A DNA stretch of 7,322 nt from Chloroflexota bacterium (GTDB taxonomy: Bacteria; Chloroflexota; Limnocylindria; Limnocylindrales; CSP1-4): positions 1 through 7,322 of the forward strand of contig JADGQH010000163.1 of NCBI GenBank assembly GCA_017881985.1, in the 5' to 3' direction. Made by a program: the position numbers and the translations under genes. Positions 5,164 to 7,322 of the stretch are shown here, piece by piece. The notes beneath the pieces are model-generated. The model worked only from the letters and a program-made list of their open reading frames with translations, had not been told where the DNA came from and made no database searches. Each line of letters starts with the position of its first letter. The stretch's first letter is position 1.

Positions 5164-5343
5164 TCAGCCCGGGCCGCTCCTCGCGGGAACCGGTACGCGA
5201 TGTGGGGTCGTGGTCGCGCCCCCGCCACCGGCCGCGCCGACGAGCAGCTTCGGCAGGCGCGGCTGGGGCAGCTGGCATGATCCGATCCCGAGCATGAGCG
5301 CCGCGGTCACGACGAGCACGCGACCGGGACGCCGCGCCTTCAC
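5164..5343 (-). CDS. Possible small lipoprotein (59 aa)
   Basis: GTG at 5343, TGA at 5164-5166. The product starts VKARRPGR, continues with a hydrophobic core VLVVTAALMLG and a lipobox IGSC (Cys23), then a 36-residue Pro/Gly/Ala-rich tail. This is a complete lipoprotein signal in minimal form. GAGG lies 8 bases before the GTG. Roughly 85% of codons end in G/C. The gene lies just upstream of the Nudix gene on the same strand. The GTG overlaps the TGA of a further short frame (GTGA). No family is recognised. A chance frame or an upstream start within the longer open frame (to 5574) cannot be excluded. Confidence 0.4.
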   Translation of the reverse strand: MKARRPGRVLVVTAALMLGIGSCQLPQPRLPKLLVGAAGGGGATTTPHRVPVPARSGPG

Positions 5344-5450
5344 CGGGTCCGCCTCGCGCTCGCCGCCCGCGGAACGGACGAGTCGAGCGCGAGGCTCACG
5401 CGGGCGACTCCCGCACGCATGCCCACGGACTCGGTCCCTCGGGCGGTCAT
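5340..5450 (-). CDS. Possible 36-aa leader ORF
   Basis: ATG at 5450 (or GTG at 5453), with a GAGG (minus strand, 5460-5463) at a suitable 9 or 6 bases. The TGA (5340-5342) overlaps the GTG of the small lipoprotein by four bases, an arrangement typical for coupled genes. The peptide is Arg/Ala/Ser-rich with no recognisable domain. A TACCAT box (5472-5477, minus strand) could serve as -10. I give this low weight because Arg/Ala-rich frames arise by chance in GC-rich DNA. Confidence 0.22.
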   Translation of the reverse strand: MTARGTESVGMRAGVARVSLALDSSVPRAASARRTR

Positions 5451-5518
5451 CACGGCAATCCTCACGACTGGATGGTATTCCGCCCGTGTGGCGAGCTGGC
5501 CGTCGATCCGAGGACGGG

Positions 5519-5542
5519 CCCCGCGCCCCCGCCCCCGCGCCC
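5519..5542 (-). other. G-quadruplex motif in divergent intergenic region
   Basis: The + strand has four C-runs (C4 at 5519, C5 at 5526, C5 at 5532, C3 at 5540) separated by GCG, G and GCG. The minus strand therefore carries four G-runs of at least three with loops of 3, 1 and 3, which meets the usual G-quadruplex rule with short loops. It lies 88 bases upstream of the SulP start, on the template strand for that gene, and upstream of the minus-strand short ORFs. Confidence 0.6.
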
Positions 5543-5617
5543 GACCACGCGCTCGACCGCGCGTGCCGCATCATTGCGCCGACGCGGCAAGCTCACCGGG
5601 CGCCGCAGCAGAAGCGC

Positions 5618-5621
5618 GAGG
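5618..5621 (+). promoter_or_regulatory. Ribosome-binding site of SulP gene
   Basis: GAGG ends 9 bases before GTG 5631. The in-frame TGA at 5625 excludes any start further upstream, so this site and the stop together fix the start region. Confidence 0.6.
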
Positions 5622-5630
5622 CAGTGAGGC

Positions 5631-7322
5631 GTGTCGGTCGATCCGCCCGAGGTCCACTCGCCGCCCGAGACGCGCCCGCCTCGCGACACGCGGGGCGCCG
5701 CGGTGCGCGCGTTCCCGATCCTCACGGCCCTCCGTGGCTATGGGCTCGCCTCGTTCCGCGCGGACCTGGTCGCCGGGATCGTCCTGTCGGCACTCCTGGT
5801 CCCGGCCGGAATGGCGTACGCACAGGCGGCCGGCCTCCCGGCGATCACCGGCCTGTACGCCACCGTCGGGCCGCTCGTCGCGTACTTCCTGGTTGGGCCG
5901 TCGCGGATCCTCGTCCTCGGCCCGGATTCGGCGCTCATTGCGCCCATCGCGGCAACGATCGTCCCGCTCGCCGGCGGGGATGTCGGTCGCTCGGTGGCCC
6001 TGGCCGCGGCGCTGGCGCTCATGGTGGGCGCGATCTGCCTGGCGGCGGCCGCGGCGCGCCTCGGCTTCCTGACCGACCTGCTCTCTCGGCCGGTCCGCGT
6101 CGGCTACATGAACGGGATCGCCCTGACCGTCATCGTGAGCCAGCTCCCGAAGCTGCTGGGGTTCTCGGTCTCAGGGTCCGACTTCCTGGGCGAGTCGATC
6201 GGGATCCTCCGGGGAGTCGTCGACGGCCGGGTGGTGCCCGTCGCACTGCTGATCGGGGGCGGTGTGTTGGTCGTGACGTTGGTGCTCCGCCGCGTCTCGC
6301 GAGGCCTCCCGGGGATCCTCATCGCGGTCATCCTGGCCACCCTCGTGGTGACGTTCCTCGGGCTCGCGAACCAGCTGTCCGTGGTCGGCGCGGTCCCGCG
6401 CGGCTTTGCTGCCACGGGGGTCCCCGCCGTCAGCCTGGCCGACATTCTCGCCCTGGTCCCGGGTGCGCTCGGGATTGCCCTCATCGCGTTCACCGACACG
6501 AGCGTCATCTCCCGGACGTTCGCCGCCCGCCGCGGCGACTCCGTTGACCCGGACCATGAGCTCGTTGCGTTGGGGGTCGCGAACGTCGCCGGCGCGCTCA
6601 TCGGCGGATTCCCGGTCAGCAGCAGCGCCACGCGGACCCCTGTCGCGGAGGCGGCCGGCGCCAGGACGCAGGTGACGAGCCTGGTGGGCGCGGGCGTCGT
6701 CGTCCTCCTGCTCGTCGTGGAACCGGGCCTCCTCACCAACCTCCCGTCGACAGCCCTGGCCGCGATCGTGATCGCCGCGGCGCTCAGCCTGTTCGATCTC
6801 GCGGGCGCGCGCCGGCTCCTCCGCCTGCGCCGCTCGGAGTTCGGACTGTCAATTGTCAGCTTCCTTGGCGTCGTCCTCTTTGGCGTCCTTCCCGGGATCG
6901 GGATTGCCGTAGGGCTCTCGCTTCTCGACTTCATTCGGCATGCGTGGCGCCCGCACGACGCGGTCCTCGGGCGTGTGCCGAACTACAAGGGCTACCACGA
7001 CATCGAACGGCACCCGGACGCGCTCCAGGTGCCCGGGCTGCTCCTCTACCGCTGGGACGCGCCGCTCTTCTTCGCGAACGCGGACCTGTTCCGAACCAGG
7101 GCGCGAGCCGTGGTGCGTGGAGTCGAGCCGCCGGTCCGCTGGCTGGTGATCTCGGCTGAGCCGGTGACGGACGTCGATACGACGGCCGCGGACGCGCTCT
7201 ATGAGCTGATCACCGACCTTGCGCGGGCCGGCATCGAGCTCCATTTCGCCGAGATGAAGGGGCACGTCAAGGACCGGCTCCGGGGCTACGGGGTCTACCA
7301 GCGCCTGGGCGACACGTGCTTC
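5631..7322 (+). CDS. SulP/SLC26-family anion transporter with STAS domain (3' incomplete)
   Basis: At least 564 residues; no stop before the window end. An in-frame TGA at 5625-5627 means GTG 5631 is the first possible start, and GAGG (5618-5621) lies 9 bases before it. After a Pro-rich N-tail (1-25) come the family landmarks: ADLVAGIVLSALLVPAGMAYA (44-64), GLPAITGLYATVGPLVAYFLVGPSRILVLGPDS (68-100), RPVRVGYMNGIALTVIVSQLPKLLG (153-177), ALIAFTDTSVISRTFAARRG (283-302), and ANVAGALIGGFPVSSSATRTPVAEAAGARTQ (317-347). Many hydrophobic helices extend to about 435, as in the 14-helix SulP fold. A cytoplasmic STAS domain begins near 465; DTT (516-518) corresponds to its conserved D-S/T loop, and EMKGHVKDRLRGYGV is near the domain end. 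SulP proteins carry sulfate, bicarbonate or other anions with H+ or Na+; the sequence does not tell which. Only a short tail should be missing. Confidence 0.95.
   Translation, partial: MSVDPPEVHSPPETRPPRDTRGAAVRAFPILTALRGYGLASFRADLVAGIVLSALLVPAGMAYAQAAGLPAITGLYATVGPLVAYFLVGPSRILVLGPDSALIAPIAATIVPLAGGDVGRSVALAAALALMVGAICLAAAAARLGFLTDLLSRPVRVGYMNGIALTVIVSQLPKLLGFSVSGSDFLGESIGILRGVVDGRVVPVALLIGGGVLVVTLVLRRVSRGLPGILIAVILATLVVTFLGLANQLSVVGAVPRGFAATGVPAVSLADILALVPGALGIALIAFTDTSVISRTFAARRGDSVDPDHELVALGVANVAGALIGGFPVSSSATRTPVAEAAGARTQVTSLVGAGVVVLLLVVEPGLLTNLPSTALAAIVIAAALSLFDLAGARRLLRLRRSEFGLSIVSFLGVVLFGVLPGIGIAVGLSLLDFIRHAWRPHDAVLGRVPNYKGYHDIERHPDALQVPGLLLYRWDAPLFFANADLFRTRARAVVRGVEPPVRWLVISAEPVTDVDTTAADALYELITDLARAGIELHFAEMKGHVKDRLRGYGVYQRLGDTCF

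Noticed and set aside
5564..5590. TGCCGC/GCGGCA inverted repeat upstream of SulP
   Set aside because: Six-base arms of pure GC-rich sequence with a 14-base gap are likely by chance; no promoter elements are aligned with it.
4919..6547. 542-aa + strand frame over the Nudix start and SulP
   Set aside because: It reads antisense to Nudix and out of frame through SulP; the composition is Arg/Pro/Gly noise.
6104..6934. 276-aa - strand frame opposite SulP
   Set aside because: Thr/Arg/Ser/Pro-rich mirror of the transmembrane helices; no start signals.
1..7322. tRNA/rRNA genes, CRISPR array, insertion sequence, phage or defence genes
   Set aside because: I saw no cloverleaf, no regularly spaced repeats, no transposase or integrase motif and no terminal inverted repeats on either strand.

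Overview
This is a GC-rich (roughly 70% or more) bacterial chromosomal window with strong G/C bias at third codon positions, short intergenic gaps and frequent GTG starts. That composition, the Ala/Ser/Pro-rich lipoprotein linker and a stand-alone LigD-type polymerase suit an environmental Chloroflexota lineage (for example Limnocylindria/Ellin6529-like) or an Actinomycetota genome. This placement is inference; nothing in the window fixes the taxon.

Layout from left to right: (1) the 3' end of a small two-helix membrane protein on +, closed by a strong GC hairpin; (2) a LigD-family polymerase/primase of NHEJ type on -, without ligase or nuclease domain; (3) a 245-bp divergent intergenic region with an inverted repeat and candidate promoters; (4) a two-gene + operon of a DGPF/YCII-like protein and an ECF42-type sigma factor with a long C-terminal extension, whose start appears to be CTG overlapping the upstream stop; (5) convergent to it on -, a lipoprotein with an 18-residue duplicated linker, preceded by a probable 38-aa cysteine-rich microprotein with an excellent ribosome-binding site; (6) on -, a Nudix hydrolase of the COG4119 type, with a possible 59-aa lipoprotein and a still weaker leader ORF upstream; (7) a GC-rich divergent spacer with a G-quadruplex motif; (8) on +, a SulP/SLC26 anion transporter with a C-terminal STAS domain, cut off by the window end.

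Functionally this is a mix of DNA repair (LigD-like polymerase), nucleotide metabolism (Nudix), an ECF42-DGPF regulatory module and anion transport. The least described parts are the cysteine-rich microprotein/lipoprotein pair, the CTG start of the sigma factor, and the short ORFs upstream of the Nudix gene. No RNA gene, CRISPR array, insertion sequence or phage gene was recognised.
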